Below, in pieces: positions 33,901 to 48,900 of a stretch of DNA of 64,000 bases (within the stretch, counting starts at the first letter, position 1; each line of letters begins with the position of its first letter). The notes beneath the pieces are model-generated. The model saw only the letters and a list, made by a program, of their open reading frames with translations, did no database searches and was not told where the DNA came from. The position numbers and the translations under genes were made by a program. Source of the DNA: Eledone cirrhosa (Eukaryota; Mollusca; Cephalopoda; Octopoda; Eledonidae). The stretch is from assembly GCA_964016885.1 (NCBI GenBank), contig OZ024742.1:363755877-363819876 (forward strand), given 5' to 3'.

Positions 33901-36900
33901 CTAAGTTGGTTAGAATGTCAGATGGAACTATCCTTGGTGCTAAGTTGGTTAGAATGTCACATGGAACTATCCTTCCTGCTAAGTTGGTTAGAATGTCAGA
34001 TGGAACTATCCTTCCTGCTAAGTTGGTTAGAATGTCAGATGGAACTATCCTTGGTGCTAAGTTGGTTAGAATGTCACATGGAACTATCCTTGGTGCTAAG
34101 TTGGTTAGAATGTCACATGGAACTATCCTTCCTGCTAAGTTGGTTAGAATGTCAGATGGAACTATCCTTGGTGCTAAGTTGGTTAGAATGTCAGATGGAA
34201 CTATCCTTGGTGCTAAGTTGGTTAGAATGTCACATGGAACTATCCTTCCTGCTAAGTTGGTTAGAATGTCAGATGGAACTATCCTTCCTGCTAAGTTGGT
34301 TAGAATGTCAGATGGAACTATCCTTGGTGCTAAGTTGGTTAGAATGTCAGATGGAACTATCCTTGGTGCTAAGTTGGTTAGAATGTCACATGGAACTATC
34401 CTTCCTGCTAAGTTGGTTAGAATGTCACATGGAACTATCCTTCCTGCTAAGTTGGTTAGAATGTCAGATGGAACTATCCTTGGTGCTAAGTTGGTTAGAA
34501 TGTCAGATGGAACTATCCTTGGTGCTAAGTTGGTTAGAATGTCACATGGAACTATCCTTCCTGCTAAGTTGGTTAGAATGTCACATGGAACTATCCTTCC
34601 TGCTAAGTTGGTTAGAATGTCACATGGAACTATCCTTCCTGCTAAGTTGGTTTGAATGTCAGATGGAACTATCCTTGGTGCTAAGTTGGTTAGAATGTCA
34701 CATGGAACTATCCTTGGTGCTAAGTTGGTTACAATGTCAGATGGAACTATCCTTCCTGCTAAGTTGGTTAGAATGTCACATGGAACTATCCTTGGTGCTA
34801 AGTTGGTTACAATGTCAGATGGAACTATCCTTGGTGCTAAGTTGGTTAGAATGTCAGATGGAACTATCCTTGCTGCTAAGTTGGTTAGAATGTCACATGG
34901 AACTATCCTTGGTGCTAAGTTGGTTAGAATGTCAGATGGAACTATCCTTCCTGCTAAGTTGGTTAGAATGTCAGATGGAACTATCCTTGGTGCTAAGTTG
35001 GTTAGAATGTCAGATGGAACTATCCTTGGTGCTAAGTTGGTTAGAATGTCACATGGAACTATCCTTGGTGCTAAGTTGGTTAGAATGTCAGATGGAACTA
35101 TCCTTCCTGCTAAGTTGGTTAGAATGTCAGATGGAACTATCCTTGGTGCTAAGTTGGTTAGAATGTCAGATGGAACTATCCTTGGTGCTAAGTTGGTTAG
35201 AATGTCACATGGAACTATCCTTGGTGCTAAGTTGGTTAGAATGTCAGATGGAACTATCCTTGGTGCTAAGTTGGTTAGAATGTCAGATGGAACTATCCTT
35301 GGTGCTAAGTTGGTTAGAATGTCAGATGGAACTATCCTTGCTGCTAAGTTGGTTACAATGTCAGATGGAACTATCCTTGCTGCTAAGTTGGTTAGAATGT
35401 CAGATGGAATTATCCTTGGTGCTAAGTTGGTTACAATGTCAGATGGAACTATCCTTGCTGCTAAGTTGGTTAGAATGTCAGATGGAACTATCCTTGGTGC
35501 TAAGTTGGTTACAATGTCAGATGGAACTATCCTTGGTGCTAAGTTGGTTACAATGTCAGATGGAACTATCCTTCCTGCTAAGTTGGTTACAATGTCAGAT
35601 GGAACTATCCTTGGTGCTAAGTTGGTTAGAATGTCAGATGGAACTATCCTTGGTGCTAAGTTGGTTACAATGTCAGATGGAACTATCCTTCCTGCTAAGT
35701 TGGTTAGAATGTCACATGGAACTATCCTTGGTGCTAAGTTGGTTAGAATGTCAGATGGAACTATCCTTGGTGCTAAGTTGGTTAGAATGTCACATGGAAC
35801 TATCCTTGGTGCTAAGTTGGTTACAATGTCAGATGGAACTATCCTTCCTGCTAAGTTGGTTAGAATGTCACATGGAACTATCCTTGGTGCTAAGTTGGTT
35901 ACAATGTCAGATGGAACTATCCTTCCTGCTAAGTTGGTTAGAATGTCACATGGAACTATCCTTGGTGCTAAGTTGGTTATAATGTCAGATGGAACTATCC
36001 TTGCTGCTAAGTTGGTTACAATGTCAGATGGAACTATCCTTGGTGCTAAGTTGGTTACAATGTCAGATGGAACTATCCTTCCTGCTAAGTTGGTTAGAAT
36101 GTCACATGGAACTATCCTTGGTGCTAAGTTGGTTATAATGTCAGATGGAACTATCCTTGCTGCTAAGTTGGTTACAATGTCAGATGGAACTATCCTTGGT
36201 GCTAAGTTGGTTACAATGTCAGATGGAACTATCCTTCCTGCTAAGTTGGTTAGAATGTCACATGGAACTATCCTTGGTGCTAAGTTGGTTACAATGTCAG
36301 ATGGAACTATCCTTCCTGCTAAGTTGGTTAGAATGTCACATGGAACTATCCTTCCTGCTAAGTTGGTTAGAATGTCAGATGGAACTATCCTTCCTGCTAA
36401 GTTGGTTAGAATGTCAGATGGAACTATCCTTGGTGCTAAGTTGGTTAGAATGTCAGATGGAACTATCCTTGGTGCTAAGTTGGTTAGAATGTCAGATGGA
36501 ACTATCCTTGGTGCTAAGTTGGTTAGAATGTCAGATGGAACTATCCTTGGTGCTAAGTTGGTTAGAATGTCACATGGAACTATCCTTGGTGCTAAGTTGG
36601 TTACAATGTCAGATGGAACTATCCTTCCTGCTAAGTTGGTTAGAATGTCACATGGAACTATCCTTGGTGCTAAGTTGGTTATAATGTCAGATGGAACTAT
36701 CCTTGCTGCTAAGTTGGTTACAATGTCAGATGGAACTATCCTTCCTGCTAAGTTGGTTAGAATGTCACATGGAACTATCCTTGGTGCTAAGTTGGTTACA
36801 ATGTCAGATGGAACTATCCTTCCTGCTAAGTTGGTTAGAATGTCAGATGGAACTATCCTTGGTGCTAAGTTGGTTAGAATGTCAGATGGAACTATCCTTG

Positions 36901-36999
36901 GTGCTAAGTTGGTTAGAATGTCAGATGGAACTATCCTTGGTGCTAAGTTGGTTAGAATGTCAGATGGAACTATCCTTGGTGCTAAGTTGGTTAGAATGT

Positions 37000-39900
37000 C
37001 ACATGGAACTATCCTTGGTGCTAAGTTGGTTACAATATCAGATGGAACTATCCTTCCTGCTAAGTTGGTTAGAATGTCACATGGAACTATCCTTGGTGCT
37101 AAGTTGGTTAGAATGTCAGATGGAACTATCCTTCCTGCTAAGTTGGTTAGAATGTCAGATGGAACTATCCTTGGTGCTAAGTTGGTTAGAATGTCAGATG
37201 GAACTATCCTTGGTGCTAAGTTGGTTACAATGTCAGATGGAACTATCCTTCCTGCTAAGTTGGTTAGAATGTCAGATGGAACTATCCTTGGTGCTAAGTT
37301 GGTTAGAATGTCAGATGGAACTATCCTTGGTGCTAAGTTGGTTAGAATGTCAGATGGAACTATCCTTCCTGCTAAGTTGGTTAGAATGTCAGATGGAACT
37401 ATCCTTGGTGCTAAGTTGGTTACAATGTCAGATGGAACTATCCTTCCTGCTAAGTTGGTTAGAATGTCAGATGGAACTATCCTTGGTGCTAAGTTGGTTA
37501 GAATGTCAGATGGAACTATCCTTCCTGCTAAGTTGGTTAGAATGTCAGATGGAACTATCCTTCCTGCTAAGTTGGTTAGAATGTCAGATGGAACTATCCT
37601 TGGTGCTAAGTTGGTTAGAATGTCACATGGAACTATCCTTGGTGCTAAGTTGGTTAGAATGTCACATGGAACTATCCTTGCTGCTAAGTTGGTTAGAATG
37701 TCAGATGGAACTATCCTTCCTGCTAAGTTGGTTAGAATGTCAAATGGAACTATCCTTGGTGCTAAGTTGGTTAGAATGTCACATGGAACTATCCTTGGTG
37801 CTAAGTTGGTTAGAATGTCACATGGAACTATCCTTGCTGCTAAGTTGGTTAGAATGTCAGATGGAACTATCCTTCCTGCTAAGTTGGTTAGAATGTCACA
37901 TGGAACTATCCTTCCTGCTAAGTTGGTTAGAATGTCACATGGAACTATCCTTCCTGCTAAGTTGGTTAGAATGTCACATGGAACTATCCTTCCTGCTAAG
38001 TTGGTTAGAATGTCACATGGAACTATCCAAGCTGCTAAGTTGGTTAGAATGTCAGATGGAACTATCCTTGGTGCTAAGTTGGTTAGAATGTCACATGGAA
38101 CTATCCTTGGTGCTAAGTTGGTTAGAATGTCACATGGAACTATCCTTGCTGCTAAGTTGGTTAGAATGTCAGATGGAACTATCCTTCCTGCTAAGTTGGT
38201 TAGAATGTCACATGGAACTATCCTTCCTGCTAAGTTGGTTAGAATGTCACATGGAACTATCCTTCCTGCTAAGTTGGTTAGAATGTCACATGGAACTATC
38301 CAAGCTGCTAAGTTGGTTAGAATGTCAGATGGAACTATCCTTGCTGCTAAGTTGGTTAGAATGTCAGATGGAACTATCCTTGCTGCTAAGTTGGTTAGAA
38401 TGTCAGATGGAACTATCCTTGGTGCTAAGTTGGTTAGAATGTCACATGGAACTATCCTTCCTGCTAAGTTGGTTAGAATGTCACATGGAACTATCCTTCC
38501 TGCTAAGTTGGTTAGAATGTCAGATGGAACTATCCTTGGTGCTAAGTTGGTTAGAATGTCAGATGGAACTATCCTTGGTGCTAAGTTGGTTAGAATGTCA
38601 CATGGAACTATCCTTGGTGCTAAGTTGGTTAGAATGTCAGATGGAACTATCCTTCCTGCTAAGTTGGTTAGAATGTCACATGGAACTATCCTTGGTGCTA
38701 AGTTGGTTAGAATGTCAGATGGAACTATCCTTGGTGCTAAGTTGGTTAGAATGTCACATGGAACTATCCTTCCTGCTAAGTTGGTTAGAATGTCACATGG
38801 AACTATCCTTCCTGCTAAGTTGGTTAGAATGTCACATGGAACTATCCTTGGTGCTAAGTTGGTTAGAATGTCAGATGGAACTATCCTTGGTGCTAAGTTG
38901 GTTAGAATGTCAGATGGAACTATCCTTGGTGCTAAGTTGGTTACAATGTCAGATGGAACTATCCTTGGTGCTAAGTTGGTTAGAATGTCAGATGGAACTA
39001 TCCTTGGTGCTAAGTTGGTTAGAATGTCAGATGGAACTATCCTTGGTGCTAAGTTGGATAGAATGTCAGATGGAACTATCCTTCCTGCTAAGTTGGTTAG
39101 AATGTCAGATGGAACTATCCTTGGTGCTAAGTTGGTTAGAATGTCAGATGGAACTATCCTTCCTGCTAAGTTGGTTAGAATGTCAGATGGAACTATCCTT
39201 GGTGCTAAGTTGGTTAGAATGTCACATGGAACTATCCTTCCTGCTAAGTTGGTTAGAATGTCACATGGAACTATCCTTCCTGCTAAGTTGGTTAGAATGT
39301 CAGATGGAACTATCCTTGGTGCTAAGTTGGTTAGAATGTCAGATGGAACTATCCTTGGTGCTAAGTTGGTTAGAATGTCACATGGAACTATCCTTCCTGC
39401 TAAGTTGGTTAGAATGTCACATGGAACTATCCTTCCTGCTAAGTTGGTTAGAATGTCAGATGGAACTATCCTTGGTGCTAAGTTGGTTAGAATGTCACAT
39501 GGAACTATCCTTGGTGCTAAGTTGGTTAGAATGTCACATGGAACTATCCTTCCTGCTAAGTTGGTTAGAATGTCAGATGGAACTATCCTTGGTGCTAAGT
39601 TGGTTAGAATGTCAGATGGAACTATCCTTGGTGCTAAGTTGGTTAGAATGTCACATGGAACTATCCTTGGTGCTAAGTTGGTTACAATGTCAGATGGAAC
39701 TATCCTTCCTGCTAAGTTGGTTAGAATGTCACATGGAACTATCCTTGGTGCTAAGTTGGTTACAATGTCAGATGGAACTATCCTTGGTGCTAAGTTGGTT
39801 AGAATGTCACATGGAACTATCCTTGGTGCTAAGTTGGTTACAATGTCAGATGGAACTATCCTTCCTGCTAAGTTGGTTAGAATGTCACATGGAACTATCC

Positions 39901-42900
39901 TTGGTGCTAAGTTGGTTACAATGTCAGATGGAACTATCCTTCCTGCTAAGTTGGTTAGAATGTCACATGGAACTATCCTTGGTGCTAAGTTGGTTAGAAT
40001 GTCACATGGAACTATCCTTGGTGCTAAGTTGGTTAGAATGTCACATGGAACTATCCTTGGTGCTAAGTTGGTTACAATGTCAGATGGAACTATCCTTCCT
40101 GCTAAGTTGGTTAGAATGTCACATGGAACTATCCTTGGTGCTAAGTTGGTTACAATGTCAGATGGAACTATCCTTCCTGCTAAGTTGGTTAGAATGTCAC
40201 ATGGAACTATCCTTGGTGCTAAGTTGGTTAGAATGTCACATGGAACTATCCTTGGTGCTAAGTTGGTTAGAATGTCACATGGAACTATCCTTCCTGCTAA
40301 GTTGGTTAGAATGTCAGACGGAACTATCCTTGGTGCTAAGTTGGTTAGAATGTCAGATGGAACTATCCTTGGTGCTAAGTTGGTTAGAATGTCAGATGGA
40401 ACTATCCTTGCTGCTAAGTTGGTTAGAATGTCACATGGAACTATCCTTCCTGCTAAGTTGGTTAGAATGTCAGATGGAACTATCCTTGGTGCTAAGTTGG
40501 TTAGAATGTCACATGGAACTATCCTTCCTGCTAAGTTGGTTAGAATGTCAGATGGAACTATCCTTGGTGCTAAGTTGGTTAGAATGTCACATGGAACTAT
40601 CCTTGGTGCTAAGTTGGTTAGAATGTCAGATGGAACTATCCTTCCTGCTAAGTTGGTTAGAATGTCAGATGGAACTATCCTTGGTGCTAAGTTGGTTAGA
40701 ATGTCAGATGGAACTATCCTTCCTGCTAAGTTGGTTAGAATGTCACATGGAACTATCCTTGGTGCTAAGTTGGTTACAATGTCAGATGGAACTATCCTTG
40801 GTGCTAAGTTGGTTAGAATGTCACATGGAACTATCCTTGGTGCTAAGTTGGTTAGAATGTCAGATGGAACTATCCTTGGTGCTAAGTTGGTTAGAATGTC
40901 ACATGGAACTATCCTTGGTGCTAAGTTGGTTAGAATGTCAGATGGAACTATCCTTCCTGCTAAGTTGGTTAGAATGTCAGATGGAACTATCCTTGGTGCT
41001 AAGTTGGTTAGAATGTCAGATGGAACTATCCTTGGTGCTAAGTTGGTTAGAATGTCACATGGAACTATCCTTGGTGCTAAGTTGGTTACAATGTCAGATG
41101 GAACTATCCTTCCTGCTAAGTTGGTTAGAATGTCACATGGAACTATCCTTGGTGCTAAGTTGGTTACAATGTCAGATGGAACTATCCTTGGTGCTAAGTT
41201 GGTTAGAATGTCACATGGAACTATCCTTGGTGCTAAGTTGGTTACAATGTCAGATGGAACTATCCTTCCTGCTAAGTTGGTTAGAATGTCACATGGAACT
41301 ATCCTTGGTGCTAAGTTGGTTACAATGTCAGATGGAACTATCCTTCCTGCTAAGTTGGTTAGAATGTCACATGGAACTATCCTTGGTGCTAAGTTGGTTA
41401 GAATGTCACATGGAACTATCCTTGGTGCTAAGTTGGTTAGAATGTCACATGGAACTATCCTTGGTGCTAAGTTGGTTACAATGTCAGATGGAACTATCCT
41501 TCCTGCTAAGTTGGTTAGAATGTCACATGGAACTATCCTTGGTGCTAAGTTGGTTACAATGTCAGATGGAACTATCCTTCCTGCTAAGTTGGTTAGAATG
41601 TCACATGGAACTATCCTTGGTGCTAAGTTGGTTAGAATGTCACATGGAACTATCCTTGGTGCTAAGTTGGTTAGAATGTCACATGGAACTATCCTTGCTG
41701 CTAAGTTGGTTAGAATGTCAGATGGAACTATCCTTCCTGCTAAGTTGGTTAGAATGTCACATGGAACTATCCTTGGTGCTAAGTTGGTTAGAATGTCACA
41801 TGGAACTATCCTTGGTGCTAAGTTGGTTAGAATGTCACATGGAACTATCCTTGGTGCTAAGTTGGTTACAATGTCAGATGGAACTATCCTTCCTGCTAAG
41901 TTGGTTAGAATGTCACATGGAACTATCCTTCCTGCTAAGTTGGTTAGAATGTCAGATGGAACTATCCTTCCTGCTAAGTTGGTTAGAATGTCACATGGAA
42001 CTATCCTTCCTGCTAAGTTGGTTAGAATGTCACATGGAACTATCCTTGGTGCTAAGTTGGTTAGAATGTCACATGGAACTATCCTTGGTGCTAAGTTGGT
42101 TACAATGTCAGATGGAACTATCCTTCCTGCTAAGTTGGTTAGAATGTCACATGGAACTATCCTTGGTGCTAAGTTGGTTACAATGTCAGATGGAACTATC
42201 CTTCCTGCTAAGTTGGTTAGAATGTCACATGGAACTATCCTTGGTGCTAAGTTGGTTACAATGTCAGATGGAACTATCCTTCCTGCTAAGTTGGTTAGAA
42301 TGTCAGATGGAACTATCCTTGGTGCTAAGTTGGTTAGAATGTCAGATGGAACTATCCTTGGTGCTAAGTTGGTTAGAATGTCAGATGGAACTATCCTTCC
42401 TGCTAAGTTGGTTAGAATGTCACATGGAACTATCCTTGGTGCTAAGTTGGTTAGAATGTCACATGGAACTATCCTTGGTGCTAAGTTGGTTAGAATGTCA
42501 CATGGAACTATCCTTGCTGCTAAGTTGGTTAGAATGTCAGATGGAACTATCCTTCCTGCTAAGTTGGTTAGAATGTCACATGGAACTATCCTTGGTGCTA
42601 AGTTGGTTAGAATGTCACATGGAACTATCCATGGTGCTAAGTTGGTTAGAATGTCACATGGAACTATCCTTGCTGCTAAGTTGGTTAGAATGTCAGATGG
42701 AACTATCCTTCCTGCTAAGTTGGTTAGAATGTCACATGGAACTATCCTTCCTGCTAAGTTGGTTAGAATGTCACATGGAACTATCCTTCCTGCTAAGTTG
42801 GTTAGAATGTCACATGGAACTATCCTTCCTGCTAAGTTGGTTAGAATGTCACATGGAACTATCCAAGCTGCTAAGTTGGTTAGAATGTCAGATGGAACTA

Positions 42901-45900
42901 TCCTTGGTGCTAAGTTGGTTAGAATGTCACATGGAACTATCCTTGGTGCTAAGTTGGTTAGAATGTCACATGGAACTATCCTTGCTGCTAAGTTGGTTAG
43001 AATGTCAGATGGAACTATCCTTCCTGCTAAGTTGGTTAGAATGTCACATGGAACTATCCTTCCTGCTAAGTTGGTTAGAATGTCAGATGGAACTATCCTT
43101 CCTGCTAAGTTGGTTAGAATGTCACATGGAACTATCCTTGGTGCTAAGTTGGTTAGAATGTCACATGGAACTATCCTTGCTGCTAAGTTGGTTAGAATGT
43201 CAGATGGAACTATCCTTCCTGCTAAGTTGGTTAGAATGTCAGATGGAACTATCCTTGGTGCTAAGTTGGTTAGAATGTCAGATGGAACTATCCTTGGTGC
43301 TAAGTTGGTTAGAATGTCACATGGAACTATCCTTGGTGCTAAGTTGGTTAGAATGTCAGATGGAACTATCCTTGGTGCTAAGTTGGTTAGAATGTCACAT
43401 GGAACTATCCTTGGTGCTAAGTTGGTTAGAATGCCAGATGGAACTATCCTTGGTGCTAAGTTGGTTAGAATGTCAGATGGAACTATCCTTGGTGCTAAGT
43501 TGGTTAGAATGTCACATGGAACTATCCTTGCTGCTAAGTTGGTTAGAATGTCACATGGAACTATCCTTCCTGCTAAGTTGGTTAGAATGTCAGATGGAAC
43601 TATCCTTGGTGCTAAGTTGGTTAGAATGTCACATGGAACTATCCTTGCTGCTAAGTTGGTTAGAATGTCACATGGAACTATCCTTCCTGCTAAGTTGGTT
43701 AGAATGTCAGATGGAACTATCCTTGCTGCTAAGTTGGTTAGAATGTCAGATGGAACTATCCTTGGTGCTAAGTTGGTTAGAATGTCACATGGAACTATCC
43801 TTGGTGCTAAGTTGGTTAGAATGTCAGATGGAACTATCCTTGGTGCTAAGTTGGTTAGAATGTCACATGGAACTATCCTTCCTGCTAAGTTGGTTAGAAT
43901 GTCACATGGAACTATCCTTCCTGCTAAGTTGGTTAGAATGTCAGATGGAACTATCCTTGGTGCTAAGTTGGTTAGAATGTCACATGGAACTATCCTTGGT
44001 GCTAAGTTGGTTAGAATGTCAGATGGAACTATCCTTGGTGCTGAGTTGGTTAGAATGTCACATGGAACTATCCTTCCTGCTAAGTTGGTTAGAATGTCAG
44101 ATGGAACTATCCTTGGTGCTAAGTTGGTTAGAATGTCACATGGAACTATCCTTCCTGCTAAGTTGGTTAGAATGTCAGATGGAACTATCCTTCCTGCTAA
44201 GTTGGTTAGAATGTCACATGGAACTATCCTTCCTGCTAAGTTGGTTAGAATGTCAGATGGAACTATCCTTCCTGCTAAGTTGGTTAGAATGTCACATGGA
44301 ACTATCCTTCCTGCTAAGTTGGTTAGAATGTCAGATGGAACTATCCTTGCTGCTAAGTTGGTTAGAATGTCAGATGGAACTATCCTTGCTGCTAAGTTGG
44401 TTAGAATGTCAGATGGATCTATCCTTGGTGCTAAGTTGGTTAGAATGTCAGATGGAACTATCCTTGGTGCTAAGTTGGTTAGAATGTCAGATGGAACTAT
44501 CCTTGGTGCTAAGTTGGTTAGAATGTCACATGGAACTATCCTTCCTGCTAAGTTGGTTAGAATGTCAGATGGAACTATCCTTCCTGCTAAGTTGGTTAGA
44601 ATGTCAGATGGAACTATCCTTGGTGCTAAGTTGGTTAGAATGTCACATGGAACTATCCTTGGTGCTAAGTTGGTTAGAATGTCACATGGAACTATCCTTC
44701 CTGCTAAGTTGGTTAGAATGTCAGATGGAACTATCCTTGGTGCTAAGTTGGTTAGAATGTCAGATGGAACTATCCTTGGTGCTAAGTTGGTTAGAATGTC
44801 ACATGGAACTATCCTTCCTGCTAAGTTGGTTAGAATGTCAGATGGAACTATCCTTCCTGCTAAGTTGGTTAGAATGTCAGATGGAACTATCCTTGGTGCT
44901 AAGTTGGTTAGAATGTCACATGGAACTATCCTTCCTGCTAAGTTGGTTAGAATGTCACATGGAACTATCCTTCCTGCTAAGTTGGTTAGAATGTCAGATG
45001 GAACTATCCTTGGTGCTAAGTTGGTTAGAATGTCAGATGGAACTATCCTTGGTGCTAAGTTGGTTAGAATGTCACATGGAACTATCCTTCCTGCTAAGTT
45101 GGTTAGAATGTCACATGGAACTATCCTTCCTGCTAAGTTGGTTAGAATGTCACATGGAACTATCCTTCCTGCTAAGTTGGTTAGAATGTCAGATGGAACT
45201 ATCCTTGGTGCTAAGTTGGTTAGAATGTCACATGGAACTATCCTTGGTGCTAAGTTGGTTACAATGTCAGATGGAACTATCCTTCCTGCTAAGTTGGTTA
45301 GAATGTCACATGGAACTATCCTTGGTGCTAAGTTGGTTACAATGTCAGATGGAACTATCCTTGGTGCTAAGTTGGTTAGAATGTTAGATGGAACTATCCT
45401 TGCTGCTAAGTTGGTTAGAATGTCACATGGAACTATCCTTGGTGCTAAGTTGGTTAGAATGTCAGATGGAACTATCCTTCCTGCTAAGTTGGTTAGAATG
45501 TCAGATGGAACTATCCTTGGTGCTAAGTTGGTTAGAATGTCAGATGGAACTATCCTTGGTGCTAAGTTGGTTAGAATGTCACATGGAACTATCCTTGGTG
45601 CTAAGTTGGTTAGAATGTCAGATGGAACTATCCTTCCTGCTAAGTTGGTTAGAATGTCAGATGGAACTATCCTTGGTGCTAAGTTGGTTAGAATGTCAGA
45701 TGGAACTATCCTTGGTGCTAAGTTGGTTAGAATGTCACATGGAACTATCCTTGGTGCTAAGTTGGTTACAATGTCAGATGGAACTATCCTTCCTGCTAAG
45801 TTGGTTAGAATGTCACATGGAACTATCCTTGGTGCTAAGTTGGTTACAATGTCAGATGGAACTATCCTTGGTGCTAAGTTGGTTAGAATGTCACATGGAA

Positions 45901-48900
45901 CTATCCTTGGTGCTAAGTTGGTTAGAATGTCAGATGGAACTATCCTTCCTGCTAAGTTGGTTAGAATGTCACATGGAACTATCCTTGGTGCTAAGTTGGT
46001 TACAATGTCAGATGGAACTATCCTTCCTGCTAAGTTGGTTAGAATGTCACATGGAACTATCCTTGGTGCTAAGTTGGTTACAATGTCAGATGGAACTATC
46101 CTTCCTGCTAAGTTGGTTAGAATGTCACATGGAACTATCCTTGGTGCTAAGTTGGTTACAATGTCAGATGGAACTATCCTTGGTGCTAAGTTGGTTAGAA
46201 TGTCAGATGGAACTATCCTTGGTGCTAAGTTGGTTAGAATGTCACATGGAACTATCCTTGGTGCTAAGTTGGTTACAATGTCAGATGGAACTATCCTTGG
46301 TGCTAAGTTGGTTACAATGTCAGATGGAACTATCCTTCCTGCTAAGTTGGTTAGAATGTCACATGGAACTATCCTTGGTGCTAAGTTGGTTAGAATGTCA
46401 GATGGAACTATCCTTGGTGCTAAGTTGGTTAGAATGTCACATGGAACTATCCTTGGTGCTAAGTTGGTTAGAATGTCAGATGGAACTATCCTTGGTGCTA
46501 AGTTGGTTAGAATGTCAGATGGAACTATCCTTGGTGCTAAGTTGGTTAGAATGTCACATGGAACTATCCTTGGTGCTAAGTTGGTTAGAATGTCAGATGG
46601 AACTATCCTTGGTGCTAAGTTGCTTACAATGTCAGATGGAACTATCCTTGGTGCTAAGTTGGTTAGAATGTCAGATGGAACTATCCTTGGTGCTAAGTTG
46701 GTTAGAATGTCACATGGAACTATCCTTGGTGCTAAGTTGGTTACAATGTCAGATGGAACTATCCTTCCTGCTAAGTTGGTTACAATGTCAGATGGAACTA
46801 TCCTTCCTGCTAAGTTGGTTAGAATGTCACATGGAACTATCCTTGGTGCTAAGTTGGTTACAATGTCAGATGGAACTATCCTTCCTGCTAAGTTGGTTAG
46901 AATGTCACATGGAACTATCCTTGGTGCTAAGTTGGTTAGAATGTCAGATGGAACTATCCTTGGTGCTAAGTTGGTTAGAATGTCACATGGAACTATCCTT
47001 GGTGCTAAGTTGGTTACAATGTCAGATGGAACTATCCTTCCTGCTAAGTTGGTTAGAATGTCAGATGGAACTATCCTTCCTGCTAAGTTGGTTAGAATGT
47101 CACATGGAACTATCCTTGGTGCTAAGTTGGTTACAATATCAGATGGAACTATCCTTCCTGCTAAGTTGGTTAGAATGTCACATGGAACTATCCTTGGTGC
47201 TAAGTTGGTTACAATGTCAGATGGAACTATCCTTGGTGCTAAGTTGGTTAGAATGTCAGATGGAACTATCCTTGGTGCTAAGTTGGTTAGAATGTCAGAT
47301 GGAACTATCCTTGGTGCTAAGTTGGTTAGAATGTCAGATGGAACTATCCTTGCTGCTAAGTTGGTTACAATGTCAGATGGAACTATCCTTCCTGCTAAGT
47401 TGGTTAGAATGTCAGATGGAACTATCCTTGGTGCTAAGTTGGTTAGAATGTCAGATGGAACTATCCAAGCTGCTAAGTTGGTTACAATGTCAGATGGAAC
47501 TATCCTTCCTGCTAAGTTGGTTAGAATGTCAGATGGAACTATCCTTGGTGCTAAGTTGGTTAGAATGTCAGATGGAACTATCCTTGGTGCTAAGTTGGTT
47601 AGAATGTCAGATGGAACTATCCTTGGTGCTAAGTTGGTTAGAATGTCAGATGGAACTATCCTTGCTGCTAAGTTGGTTACAATGTCAGATGGAACTATCC
47701 TTCCTGCTAAGTTGGTTAGAATGTCAGATGGAACTATCCTTGGTGCTAAGTTGGTTAGAATGTCAGATGGAACTATCCAAGCTGCTAAGTTGGTTACAAT
47801 GTCAGATGGAACTATCCTTCCTGCTAAGTTGGTTAGAATGTCAGATGGAACTATCCTTGGTGCTAAGTTGGTTAGAATGTCAGATGGAACTATCCTTGGT
47901 GCTAAGTTGGTTAGAATGTCAGATGGAACTATCCTTGGTGCTAAGTTGGTTAGAATGTCACATGGAACTATCCTTGGTGCTAAGTTGGTTAGAATGTCAG
48001 ATGGAACTATCCTTCCTGCTAAGTTGGTTAGAATGTCACATGGAACTATCCTTGGTGCTAAGTTGGTTAGAATGTCAGATGGAACTATCCTTGGTGCTAA
48101 GTTGGTTACAATGTCAGATGGAACTATCCTTCCTGCTAAGTTGGTTAGAATGTCAGATGGAACTATCCTTGGTGCTAAGTTGGTTAGAATGTCAGATGGA
48201 ACTATCCTTGGTGCTAAGTTGGTTAGAATGTCAGATGGAACTATCCTTCCTGCTAAGTTGGTTAGAATGTCAGATGGAACTATCCTTCCTGCTAAGTTGG
48301 TTAGAATGTCAGATGGAACTATCCTTCCTGCTAAGTTGGTTAGAATGTCAGATGGAACTATCCTTGGTGCTAAGTTGGTTAGAATGTCACATGGAACTAT
48401 CCTTGGTGCTAAGTTGGTTAGAATGTCACATGGAACTATCCTTGCTGCTAAGTTGGTTAGAATGTCAGATGGAACTATCCTTCCTGCTAAGTTGGTTAGA
48501 ATGTCAAATGGAACTATCCTTGGTGCTAAGTTGGTTAGAATGTCACATGGAACTATCCTTGGTGCTAAGTTGGTTAGAATGTCACATGGAACTATCCTTG
48601 CTGCTAAGTTGGTTAGAATGTCAGATGGAACTATCCTTCCTGCTAAGTTGGTTAGAATGTCACATGGAACTATCCTTCCTGCTAAGTTGGTTAGAATGTC
48701 ACATGGAACTATCCTTCCTGCTAAGTTGGTTAGAATGTCACATGGAACTATCCTTCCTGCTAAGTTGGTTAGAATGTCACATGGAACTATCCAAGCTGCT
48801 AAGTTGGTTAGAATGTCAGATGGAACTATCCTTGGTGCTAAGTTGGTTAGAATGTCACATGGAACTATCCTTGGTGCTAAGTTGGTTAGAATGTCACATG